Positions 16,340-25,180 of a stretch of DNA of 64,000 nt are shown here, piece by piece; the stretch's first letter is position 1, and every line of letters starts with the position of its first letter. Source of the DNA: a candidate division CSSED10-310 bacterium (lineage in GTDB: Bacteria > CSSED10-310 > JAFGJC01). Where the stretch lies: contig JAFGLW010000026.1 in NCBI GenBank assembly GCA_016927905.1, forward strand, positions 107,586 through 171,585. The letters are read 5' to 3'. The translations under genes were made by a program, and so were the position numbers. The notes under the pieces are model-generated. The model saw nothing but the letters and a program-made list of their open reading frames with translations, was not told the origin of the DNA and did not search any database.

Positions 16340-17972
16340 AACGGAAAATCAGGGAATTTCGGCATGGGTGCGGGTATTCCTGATGGGGTGCGGCGTTTCC
16401 TACTGTGTTCTGGCGTATGTAATGATTTTTTTCGGAGAGCTGCATGTCGATGAAGGATATTATCACCTGATCGCGCATCTGACGTCAGCCGGCAAAATGC
16501 CTTATCGGGATTATTTCTATGTGCAGACACCTCTCTATCCTTATGTTTACGGATTTGTTTTCCGGATCCTGGGATCGGGATTCGAAGCAGCCAGGGGCTT
16601 TTCAGCGGTTCTGGGATTGAGTTCCCTCCTGCTTGCGGCGCGGATTGCCCGCCGTCGTGAAGGCGTCCGGGGTGCGGCGGCGGCGGCGGGATTGATCGTC
16701 TGCCAGCCGTTCACCATCTACTACCTGACCATCGTGAAACTGTACGCCCTGGCCGCGCTGGCGCTGGTTCTGGCCGTGCTGTTTCTCGACGCGGAATCGA
16801 AGCCGGAACGGCGATATCCCGCTGCCGCGTTCTGGCTGGCCGTGGCTACCGGTATCCGGCTGACGGTAGCGCCGGCGCTGGGGGCTGTGGTGATTCTCGC
16901 CCTGATCCGGACGCGCCGGCTGAAACCAGCCGTACTGGCTGCCCTGACCGCCGCATTGACGCTCGCCGCCATTATTATTCCATTTTATCTGGCAGCTGGA
17001 GATACCATCACCTACGACCTGGTGCGGTATCATTTTCAAAAAGAAGCCTTCTCCATTGCGCGGCAGGTCCTGCACAAACTTGACACCTGTTTTCACCTCG
17101 CAAAACTGTATTTCCTTATGGGATGCCTGGCTCTTGCGTCGGTGGCGTTCCGGTGGTTGAGCCGCAAGAATAATCCCGGTGACATTGACCCCGTACCTTT
17201 GTCCAGCCGGGATTCAGCCTGGGTGCTGTCGGTTGTTGCCCTGGTCCATTTCGCTTCGCAGGCACCCTATGTCTACCGGTATCTGGCCATGCTGGTGCCG
17301 GCGGTTGCTGCGATCCTGGGAGCCGAGATTGTCAGGCTGGAAAGGTTCATGAATCGTTCCGGACGAAAAATGCAACCGGGATGGGTGTTTGGCATGGCTT
17401 GTGTTATGACTCTGGCGGGAAGGGGCGGGGAAGATCTGGGGGATTTGACCGGTGGAGGCGCCATGATGTACTTGAAATCGGTATCGGCACAGATGGAGAT
17501 GATGACATCGCCCGAAAAACCGATACTCACATTCAACAACTCCATTGCCGTGGAAGCGGGACGAGAAGTGATGCGCGGCGATGAAATGAATGTTCTGAGT
17601 TACCATCCGGACTGGACGGAACAGCGATGCATCCAGTACGCTGTTCTCAACGCGGACATGCTGGAGCGCCAGATCAACCGGGAGCGGTTCGGTGCGATCC
17701 TGGTGACGGAATATTCCTTCCTGGGTAATTTTCCGACATTCTACAATCCGGGTGAAACCGGCGCGCGACCGCGAATCATGTCGGCTGTCGAAATGCACTA
17801 TATCCGGATCGGCACATTTCCGGGATTCGGGTACCTCGGGGAGGATGCACATCTTTATATTCCCCGGCACCGGCCCGGCGCAGGGCATCACGGTAAAGAT
17901 TCTGAAGACGACTCAGCTGGTGATTCGGGTCCGGATTCAACCAGGTTTGATGGGACAGGGGATAAACAATGA
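16320..17972 (+). CDS. Polytopic glycosyltransferase (GT39/ArnT-like), copy 2
   Basis: Paralogue of the preceding gene, about 550 residues. The same first-loop motifs are present: HVDEGYYHLIAHLTSAGKMPYRD and YFYVQTPLYPYVYG, with the acidic pair Asp-Glu retained. About ten membrane spans follow, several Ala/Leu-rich (AAAAAGLIVCQPF, LAALALVLAVLFLDA), then a soluble periplasmic C-terminal domain. The protein starts with tandem ATGs right after CGAAGG, 20 bases inside copy 1. The last 40 residues are polar (HHGKDSEDDSAGDSG). Divergence between the copies suggests different donors or acceptors. Its stop overlaps the LVIVD gene start by four bases. Confidence 0.82.
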   Translation: MMSLTVRTENQGISAWVRVFLMGCGVSYCVLAYVMIFFGELHVDEGYYHLIAHLTSAGKMPYRDYFYVQTPLYPYVYGFVFRILGSGFEAARGFSAVLGLSSLLLAARIARRREGVRGAAAAAGLIVCQPFTIYYLTIVKLYALAALALVLAVLFLDAESKPERRYPAAAFWLAVATGIRLTVAPALGAVVILALIRTRRLKPAVLAALTAALTLAAIIIPFYLAAGDTITYDLVRYHFQKEAFSIARQVLHKLDTCFHLAKLYFLMGCLALASVAFRWLSRKNNPGDIDPVPLSSRDSAWVLSVVALVHFASQAPYVYRYLAMLVPAVAAILGAEIVRLERFMNRSGRKMQPGWVFGMACVMTLAGRGGEDLGDLTGGGAMMYLKSVSAQMEMMTSPEKPILTFNNSIAVEAGREVMRGDEMNVLSYHPDWTEQRCIQYAVLNADMLERQINRERFGAILVTEYSFLGNFPTFYNPGETGARPRIMSAVEMHYIRIGTFPGFGYLGEDAHLYIPRHRPGAGHHGKDSEDDSAGDSGPDSTRFDGTGDKQ

Positions 17973-20458
17973 AGAAAAATATTTCGGCAACAATCCTCCT
18001 TGTGCTGGCACTGCCCGTCCTGTATCCCTGCGGCATCCGCAGCGCGGCTCAACCCGACTGGAACCTGGATATTCAGGAGGTGCTCCGGTGGCGGGGGCAA
18101 TATTACGACCTGGCCGTTTACCAGGATATGCTTTTCCTGGCATGCAAGCGGGGTGTGGAGATCTATTCGCTGGCGGATCCGGCCGAACCGGAAATGATCG
18201 GATCATTTCTGACCGAAGGCCTGGCGAATGGCGTGGCGGTGAACTATCCGTATTTATATGTGGGGGATGTTTACGGATTCAATATCTGGGACATCACCGA
18301 TCCGGCGTCTCCGGTGCGTCTGGGCGGTTTTGTCCGCAGCAGCGCGGAAGGGTATCAGGAGCGACTGCTGTACCGTGAAGGTTATGTGTTCGTTGCAGCA
18401 TACAGCTCCGGTCTCCAGCTGATCGATGTGAACGATCCGCAAAATCCGTTCATCGTCGCCCAGGCGGACACTCCGGCATACACATGGGATCTGGCCCTGG
18501 CCGGGGATGCGGCGTTCCTGATGGATTTTTTCTCGATGGAAATCGCCGATATCTCCAGACATCAGGCCCCCTATATCCGAACCAGTTATGAAGCCATGTT
18601 CGCCGGCGGCATCGTGATCGACGGTTCCCTGGCATATCTGGCGTATATCGATGGGTTGAAGGTCCTGGATATTTCCGATCCTTTCGCGCCGTTGACGGTA
18701 TCCGAAATCGGCCCGACGGGCAGCGGAGTGGCTGAATCCATCACCAGGCGGGGCGAATATGCCATACTGGCGCACCAGTCGTATGTCGAGATATACGACG
18801 TTTCCATCCCTTCCGATCCCATTCAGATCGCCTATTTCAATCCTCCGGGACATCCCCGCAAGGTGCTGACCGCCGGTAATTATCTCTATACCATCTTGGA
18901 CGACAACGGATTCCATGTCACCGACATCACCGATCCGGCCTATCCGGTTCCGGGGCGGCATGTGGATCCCAGCGTTTGGGGCAGCAGGCAGGATTTGGAA
19001 GTGTACGGTCAGTATCTCTACCTGTGCGACTGGAACCGCGGCCTGGTGATATACGACACCTCCGATCCCGATGTCCTGGTGGAAATCGGTGCGTATTCGG
19101 TTCCAGGGAATCTGAACGAGATCACCCTGGAAGGGGATCTGGCTTATCTGAGCTGTTATTCGGAGCTTCAGGTGGTGGATGTTTCCGACCCGTCCAATCC
19201 GCAATTCCGCGGGTACTATAAAACAACCGGGAACATTTGGTCACTCTGCGTCGACGGTGACCGGGGGTATCTGTGCGATCTGTATTCGTTCCAGGTTCTG
19301 GACATCAGTGATCCGGCGGCGATCCGCAGAATCGGAGTGCTCTACATGGCTCAGGACGGCACACCCTACCGCTGTGTCGTCAATGGAAACACGGCGTATG
19401 TGGCACATTCCTGGGGCGGCCTCAAAGTCGTCGACATTTCCCATCCGGAGGATCCCACGGTCGTTTTTTCATATCCGGGAGACACCAGCAAGAGTTACAC
19501 GACCGTCCAGTTCGGTTATTCCGGGGGAAGCGGGGATCCGGATCTTCTGTACGCGATGAATCCCAATGAAGTGGATATCTTTTCTCTCGCGTCACACCAA
19601 ACCCCCCAGCCGATTCAGAGCGTGTCAATTCCGGATATCCAGTTCGCCGATTTCAAAGTGGTGAACGGTTATATATATCTGGCTGCCAGCAATCGGGGGA
19701 TTTTTGTCATGGACATCCGGGATCCCTTGAATCCGTTTCCGGTGGCACGGGCTCAGACTCCCGGAGATGCCCTGGGCATCACAGCCGATCCGGCACGGAT
19801 TTATGTCGCGGATGATTATGATCTTTCGGTATTCAAACGGCAGTCCTTTTCAGCCGATATCCGTCAGCCGTCGGTTACGGTGATCTATCCGGCACCGGGA
19901 GATGTCATCGCCGGGAAATCGGCCGTACTCAGGGGGAGATCTTCGGACCAGGACTCCGGAGTCCGGCTGATCGAAATCAGTGTCGATCAGGGCACATCCT
20001 GGCGAAAAGCCATGGGCCAGCAGTCGTGGAGTTTTATCCTGACCGGTTTGAATCCCGGGGAGATCACCGTGGATGCCCGGGTCACCGACTGGTCTGGAAT
20101 AACCACAACGGTCAATGAAGCCGTTTCCTTCACCTATCTCCCGCAGCGCCCCAGGATCCTGCTGGCCGGGTTCGAAAACAGCCGCGTTTCAGGCGGCGGC
20201 GCCGGTCAATTCTCGGTATCGGCCATCGTCAGTGATCCGTTTGCATACCGGTATATCGATCGTCTGGAACTGTATGAGGATGGCGAATCGACGGGGATTA
20301 ACCTGGAATTCGTGGATGAATCTCAGGGATACGCCTATTACCGGGCGGAACCGACCGGTCAGTTCGATCCCGGTGACCGGGTGTTGTATTCGCTGGTGGC
20401 CTGGGACAAGCTGGGCAATCCTTCGGCAAAGTGGCCGTACCTTTCGGTGAGGGATTGA
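17969..20458 (+). CDS. Exported LVIVD-repeat propeller protein with C-terminal Ig-like domains
   Basis: About 829 residues. A signal peptide (ISATILLVLALPVLYPCG; the Cys may be a lipobox Cys) is followed by about 14 repeats of 40-45 residues with the LVIVD signature, such as LQLIDVNDPQNPFIVAQ and LKVVDISHPEDPTVVF. These give one or two beta-propellers. After residue 630 comes an Ig/Big-type domain (VTVIYPAPGDVIAGKSAVL), then a last about 100-residue module running from ILLAGFENSRV to WPYLSV at the very C-terminus. The same module occurs twice in the lamin-tail protein at 42.4-44.4 kb. Ribosome site GGGGATAAACA. It is probably surface-exposed and possibly glycosylated by the upstream pair. Confidence 0.85.
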   Translation: MKKNISATILLVLALPVLYPCGIRSAAQPDWNLDIQEVLRWRGQYYDLAVYQDMLFLACKRGVEIYSLADPAEPEMIGSFLTEGLANGVAVNYPYLYVGDVYGFNIWDITDPASPVRLGGFVRSSAEGYQERLLYREGYVFVAAYSSGLQLIDVNDPQNPFIVAQADTPAYTWDLALAGDAAFLMDFFSMEIADISRHQAPYIRTSYEAMFAGGIVIDGSLAYLAYIDGLKVLDISDPFAPLTVSEIGPTGSGVAESITRRGEYAILAHQSYVEIYDVSIPSDPIQIAYFNPPGHPRKVLTAGNYLYTILDDNGFHVTDITDPAYPVPGRHVDPSVWGSRQDLEVYGQYLYLCDWNRGLVIYDTSDPDVLVEIGAYSVPGNLNEITLEGDLAYLSCYSELQVVDVSDPSNPQFRGYYKTTGNIWSLCVDGDRGYLCDLYSFQVLDISDPAAIRRIGVLYMAQDGTPYRCVVNGNTAYVAHSWGGLKVVDISHPEDPTVVFSYPGDTSKSYTTVQFGYSGGSGDPDLLYAMNPNEVDIFSLASHQTPQPIQSVSIPDIQFADFKVVNGYIYLAASNRGIFVMDIRDPLNPFPVARAQTPGDALGITADPARIYVADDYDLSVFKRQSFSADIRQPSVTVIYPAPGDVIAGKSAVLRGRSSDQDSGVRLIEISVDQGTSWRKAMGQQSWSFILTGLNPGEITVDARVTDWSGITTTVNEAVSFTYLPQRPRILLAGFENSRVSGGGAGQFSVSAIVSDPFAYRYIDRLELYEDGESTGINLEFVDESQGYAYYRAEPTGQFDPGDRVLYSLVAWDKLGNPSAKWPYLSVRD

Positions 20459-20462
20459 CCCG

Positions 20463-21248
20463 GTGCGGTTCATGGTATGCGGGTATGGATTGCCGGAGGA
20501 ATGGCCATACCTTCCGCGGATGGAATCTCTGGGTGTCGGTATCGAACTTCAGAGCTACGGATTGCGGGGCGTGGCGTCGATCGAACAATGGCGGGAAAAA
20601 CTGGATCATCACCGTGAAGTTGTGAAACGGTTCAGAGGAAATCTCGCCGTTCACGGCCCGTTCCTCGGGATCACTTACGATTTCGAGGATCATCTTCTGA
20701 GGGAGGCCGTCCGGAACCGGATGGACATGACATACAAAATGGTCCTGGACCTCCGGCCTCAAACCCTGGTTATGCATACCGGATATACCGAGGAAGTGAG
20801 CAGATTTCACTCGGAAAACAAATGGCTGCTGCATACCGGAGATTTCTGGCATGACGAAATCAGACGGTATGAACGCGAAGATGTGCTGGTGGTTCTGGAA
20901 AACCTTCTGGAACCCGGGCCGGAAACCATGATCGATCTCATCGACCGGGTCGGCAGCGATCATTTGAAACTCTGTTTCGATATCGGTCACGCCAATATAT
21001 GGTCCGGTCTGACACCTTCCCAATGGGTCGAACGCATGGGTGCCCGGCTCGGGCATGTGCACCTGCATGACAACAACGGTGTGACGGACGAGCATCTCCC
21101 GGCTGGAGCCGGAAAGATTGATTTTGATTCGTTTTTCGACGCTCTGTACCGGTTTGTGCCGGATGTAACGGTATCTCTGGAGGTTGATGCGGACAAGGAG
21201 GTTGTCGTGGCGAACCTGATGGAAGTCCTGGAGAAATACGGCAGATAA
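20463..21248 (+). CDS. Sugar-phosphate isomerase/epimerase-like TIM barrel
   Basis: About 261 residues of the xylose-isomerase-like/AP-endonuclease-2 TIM-barrel family. The metal ligands of the family are in place: Glu in VVLENLLEP, Asp/His in CFDIGHANIWSG, His pair in GHVHLHDNNG, and Glu in VSLEVDAD. AVHGPF and LVMHTGY are the earlier barrel strands. Members isomerise or epimerise small sugars or cleave damaged DNA; this short form is more like the sugar enzymes. The start is GTG 20463, five bases after the LVIVD stop. An aminotransferase follows 44 bases on, so a sugar- or amino-sugar-related pathway is possible. Confidence 0.85.
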   Translation: MRFMVCGYGLPEEWPYLPRMESLGVGIELQSYGLRGVASIEQWREKLDHHREVVKRFRGNLAVHGPFLGITYDFEDHLLREAVRNRMDMTYKMVLDLRPQTLVMHTGYTEEVSRFHSENKWLLHTGDFWHDEIRRYEREDVLVVLENLLEPGPETMIDLIDRVGSDHLKLCFDIGHANIWSGLTPSQWVERMGARLGHVHLHDNNGVTDEHLPAGAGKIDFDSFFDALYRFVPDVTVSLEVDADKEVVVANLMEVLEKYGR

Positions 21249-21292
21249 GAATCGCATAACTGCATCCGCGGGTTTCAGGAGGGAGGAATTCA

Positions 21293-22426
21293 ATGGTGGT
21301 TGATTATCTGTCATGGTACAAGAATATCTATACGGAGCTATACCCGTTCGAAGACTGCTGGAATCTATTGAGCAGCAGCATACCCGAGAATCTGGATCTT
21401 CTGAGCCGCCATGTTGAAGCGGTCCGGGATAGCGATATCCGCGACCGGATGGCTCTGTCCAACGAATGGGGTCATCCGGTGCTGATACAGCGGATTGCCG
21501 CACGGAACCAAGTTGAGTCGAATCATGTGATGCCTGCAATCGGAGCTTCGAACGGAATCTACCTGGTCTGTGCCGCGTTGTGCCGGCCCGGCGATCATAC
21601 CGTGGTGGAGTCGCCGGCATATGAAGCGCTGCTTGCGGTTCCCCGGCTGCTGGGGGTGGATGTGACATCAGTACCCCGCCGGCCTGCGGATTACGGTATC
21701 GATGCCGAACGGATTGCTGATGCGATCGGATCCCGTACCCGGCTTGTGATGGTTACCAATCTGCATAACCCGTCCGGATCGATGCTCTCGGAATCCGATC
21801 TGCAGGCGCTGGGTGAGACTGTCCGGAAACGGAATGAGAACGTCCGGATCCTGGTGGATGAGATCTACCGGGACTTCATTCCGGGCGATCACCGGCCCGC
21901 AGCCGCTCTGGATGATGCCGTGATCACCGTCAGCAGCCTGACCAAGGTTTATGGCCTGGGACTGCTCCGTTGCGGCTGGATCATCGCGGAACCAGCGTTG
22001 ATTGAGCAATTCCGCAGGCTGCAGTCATCCGTTTACGGGTGCGGCTCGCGCATACTTGAAGTTGTATCATCGGTTGTTTTCGACCGGTTGACGGAGTATC
22101 GGAAGAACGCTCTGAGCGGTGTCGAATACAACCGGAAAACATTGCACCGACTGCTTCAACCCCTGATCACCGGGGGATTACTGACGGACCCCATTCCCCG
22201 ATACGGGTGTGTTTATTTTACGCACATCGGCGGCGTGGAGCAGACGGATACACTGGTGGATTTTCTCGCACGGGAATACCGGGTGCATGTCGTTCCGGGC
22301 CGCTTTTTCGGAGATGCGGGGGCCGTCCGGATCGGATTCGGGGGCAGGGGAACCCATGTCGCGGAGGCCCTGACACGGTTTGCAGAGGGTGTTCAGGTGT
22401 TCACGGGAGGCCGCAGGGATTCCTGA
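21293..22426 (+). CDS. PLP-dependent aminotransferase, class I/II
   Basis: Fold-type I aminotransferase of about 377 residues. The PLP lysine is in SSLTKVYGLGLLRCGW, the Asp holding the pyridine nitrogen in VDEIYRDF, the Asn in TNLHNPSGSML, and the substrate-carboxylate Arg in VRIGFGGRGTHV. The N-terminus (VVDYLSWYKNIY) resembles aspartate/tyrosine aminotransferase relatives rather than HisC. The substrate is not determined by these motifs. Start ATG 21293 has GGGAGGAATTCA, a strong site. It is co-directional with the isomerase-like gene and converges on the kinase gene with 36 bases between stops. Confidence 0.88.
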   Translation: MVVDYLSWYKNIYTELYPFEDCWNLLSSSIPENLDLLSRHVEAVRDSDIRDRMALSNEWGHPVLIQRIAARNQVESNHVMPAIGASNGIYLVCAALCRPGDHTVVESPAYEALLAVPRLLGVDVTSVPRRPADYGIDAERIADAIGSRTRLVMVTNLHNPSGSMLSESDLQALGETVRKRNENVRILVDEIYRDFIPGDHRPAAALDDAVITVSSLTKVYGLGLLRCGWIIAEPALIEQFRRLQSSVYGCGSRILEVVSSVVFDRLTEYRKNALSGVEYNRKTLHRLLQPLITGGLLTDPIPRYGCVYFTHIGGVEQTDTLVDFLAREYRVHVVPGRFFGDAGAVRIGFGGRGTHVAEALTRFAEGVQVFTGGRRDS

Positions 22427-22462
22427 GTGTTGCCGATCGGGAAGTTTATCGGGATGCTCATG

Positions 22463-25012
22463 TCATTGCGCATCCGGTGTGCCGGCATTCTCTGACGGCT
22501 TCAGAATGTCTTTCATGGTTTCGGCTGCCCATACCAGTGTTTCACGGAGCTTGTTTTCGTGGGTTTTGGCATATTCTCTCTGGAGAATTCGATAAGCTTC
22601 TCCGGCTTGCGGAACACACTCATCGGCCCGGCCCGACATTATCAGAGCGTGAGCGCGTTTCAGCACGGCATTCGCCCATTCCCCCTGAAGCTCAATCCTG
22701 CCGGATTCCTGAACGAGTTTCCGGTAGTGCCCGATCGCAACATTGTATGCGTCAATTGCCTGGTCATACCGGTGTTTTTCGCGGTAAATATCGGCCTTGT
22801 TCACGTACGATCCCGCCAGTTTATTCGGATCCCACCGGTGCCTTGAATCCCCGGCCAGCTCTTCATAAGTCCGGATCGAGGCATCGAGACTCAGAATCGC
22901 ATCGTCATACTGACCCAGATCTTTTTGATTCTGAGCCTTGGAATTCAGCGCGACGGTCAGGTAGTAACGCAGATCCTTCCGGCCCTCCAGCCGGATCAAC
23001 CGGGTGAAAATATCGATCGCCTTGTCGGTTATCTGGATCGCCCGGGTGTTTTGTCCTGCATCTCGAAGGGCATAGGATTTGTTTACGAAGGTCAGAGCCA
23101 GGTCCTGAGCAAGCTCGCTCCGCCCTTCCTCATCCACCAGCCGCCGGTAAATACCGATGGCCCTGTCGTAGCAGACCAGCGAATCCCGGTTCTCCCCCAG
23201 AATCCACAAGGTGTTCGCCTTGTTCATGTAAGTCAGGGCCAGGGTATCGGAATGCCGGGTTATACGCTGCCCGTAAACCAACTTGGTCCATATATCAATG
23301 GCTTTGTCATGCCAGACCAGGGATTCCCGGTGCTTTTTCAATGAGCCGACAATGTTTGCCATGTTTCCGTAGCTCATGGCCAGATCCGGCATTTTGTCCG
23401 GTCTGTTCAGCCTGTAAACCAGTTGTTCACCGGATTTAATCGATTCTTTCAGATACCGGATGGCGGCATTGTTCTCACCCTGGGACCAGAGTGCGTTCGA
23501 GAGATTCATGTACGCCATGGCCAGATCGATAAAACCATCTTGATGATCGGGATCCGCAACCGGTTTCTTGAAAACGGCGACGGCGCGTTTGTAACTCCGG
23601 ATCGATTCCTGAAATTTCCGCTGCTGATACAGATCGCTGCCCCGGTTCATATGGGCATTGCCCAGTTTGCCAAACAAATCATCCGACCGTCCGATTTTCA
23701 GCAGGGTTTTAAAAGCCGCTATGGCCCGGTCATGGAGTTGAACCGCACCCGGAAGATCCCCGACGACCCGGTGAATATGCGACCTGTTCTCGCAGACGGT
23801 ACCGTAGGCCGTCAAATCCACCTTGCATCGGCGTGGATCATCCTGGATTAATGTCTCAAACAGCCTCTGGGTTTCCTCATACAAAATGAGATCCTTGATG
23901 ATATGTGCTTTCAGTGAATTCAGCCGTTTTGTGAAGATCGAGCCAATAATGTTCATGTTCATGCCGGACCGGGTCAGAGCCCGGTTCAACCATGGAACGG
24001 GATCCGGCCAGATATATCCGGCATGCTGACGCCAGTGCTCTTCCTGGATTTCACTCTGGCGCCGGGGGGTATATTCGGGGGCATGGAGAAGCAGGTCGGT
24101 ACCTGTTACCCGGCGATAAACCCGGTACAGCTGCTCTGTCAACTCGGTGACGGTCTGCCATCTCTGCGCCGGATCATACTGGAAACATTTCCGCAGAAGG
24201 ATTCCGAGTTCCGGCGGAAGCGGCAGTGCCAGGTTACCGGGAGATTCGGAGAGAACCTGATCCAGGATTTCGGGTGCAACGACACCGTAACGCCAGGTCG
24301 TCCGGCCTGTAAACATCTGCAGGATGCAGAGTCCCCAGGACCAGATATCGGTCCGTCGCGATATCGGGGACTGCTCCGCCTGTTCCGGAGAACAATATGC
24401 CGGAGTCATGTAGGTCGAGCTGATCGGTGATCGATTTCTCGAATCGGGGCAACCCGACGAATCCCGCATCTCGAATCGGGAGGCCGTTTCGGTGATGTCG
24501 GCCCAGGCTTTGGCCAGCCCGAAATCGGTGATTTTGACAAGGCCGTCCGAGGTCAGGAGAACATTTCCCGGCTTGAAATCTTGGTGAGCGATTCCCTGTT
24601 CATGGATCACGTTCAATCCCCAGGTCATCTGCATCGCGACGTTCAGAATCGGTTCGATTGTCCGCAGACGGCCGGATTCGATCCAAGTATCCAGAGAACC
24701 GCCATCGACATACTCCGAAAAAATCAGAATCTCATCGCCCATCGTCTTGAAAAAACGGAATTCGGCGATGTGGGGATACCGCGGCAGATCGCTCCAGGTT
24801 AACAGCTCCCTCAGAAATACGCGCCGGTGATGCGCCTGACTGGACAGCTCCGGGATGACCCGCTTGACCGCGAACCGGGTGTCCGTCGATTCGCTGCGGA
24901 CAAGATAGACCGTGCCCATCCCACCCTGCCCGAGTCGGCGCACCACCCGGTAATCCTCCAGAAGGATATCGCCGGTTTGGAACTGGTTGAGGTCTTTCGA
25001 ATTCAACGGCAT
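22463..25012 (-). CDS. Ser/Thr protein kinase with C-terminal TPR array
   Basis: About 849 residues. The N-terminal kinase domain (about 20-295) has the Gly loop LGQGGMGTVYLV, the ATP-binding Lys in FAVKRV, a catalytic loop HQDFKPGN (Asp kept, but Arg of HRD replaced by Gln), ITDFGLAK, and YMTPAYCSPEQAEQSP in the activation segment. Residues about 390-830 hold ten or more tetratricopeptide-like repeats of about 45 residues (LAMAYMNLSNALWSQGENNAAI and relatives). No membrane span separates kinase and repeats, so it is cytosolic. The missing Arg suggests no need for activation-loop phosphorylation. Start ATG 25012 has CGGAG upstream. Likely readers are the FHA proteins in this window. Confidence 0.9.
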   Translation of the reverse strand: MPLNSKDLNQFQTGDILLEDYRVVRRLGQGGMGTVYLVRSESTDTRFAVKRVIPELSSQAHHRRVFLRELLTWSDLPRYPHIAEFRFFKTMGDEILIFSEYVDGGSLDTWIESGRLRTIEPILNVAMQMTWGLNVIHEQGIAHQDFKPGNVLLTSDGLVKITDFGLAKAWADITETASRFEMRDSSGCPDSRNRSPISSTYMTPAYCSPEQAEQSPISRRTDIWSWGLCILQMFTGRTTWRYGVVAPEILDQVLSESPGNLALPLPPELGILLRKCFQYDPAQRWQTVTELTEQLYRVYRRVTGTDLLLHAPEYTPRRQSEIQEEHWRQHAGYIWPDPVPWLNRALTRSGMNMNIIGSIFTKRLNSLKAHIIKDLILYEETQRLFETLIQDDPRRCKVDLTAYGTVCENRSHIHRVVGDLPGAVQLHDRAIAAFKTLLKIGRSDDLFGKLGNAHMNRGSDLYQQRKFQESIRSYKRAVAVFKKPVADPDHQDGFIDLAMAYMNLSNALWSQGENNAAIRYLKESIKSGEQLVYRLNRPDKMPDLAMSYGNMANIVGSLKKHRESLVWHDKAIDIWTKLVYGQRITRHSDTLALTYMNKANTLWILGENRDSLVCYDRAIGIYRRLVDEEGRSELAQDLALTFVNKSYALRDAGQNTRAIQITDKAIDIFTRLIRLEGRKDLRYYLTVALNSKAQNQKDLGQYDDAILSLDASIRTYEELAGDSRHRWDPNKLAGSYVNKADIYREKHRYDQAIDAYNVAIGHYRKLVQESGRIELQGEWANAVLKRAHALIMSGRADECVPQAGEAYRILQREYAKTHENKLRETLVWAAETMKDILKPSENAGTPDAQ

Positions 25013-25180
25013 CCGACGCTCCGTTCAACCCGTTCGGCAGTGAAATCACGAGAAAGCAAAACAATTCTAATCAATAAAAAATCTTGTTGGGAACCCCCGT
25101 CGGCGAATTGAACCGCTTCGATCGATTCGGAAGTTCCGGTCCGGAAACCCCGATAATTCAACTGCTCTATCAGTCCGCTG

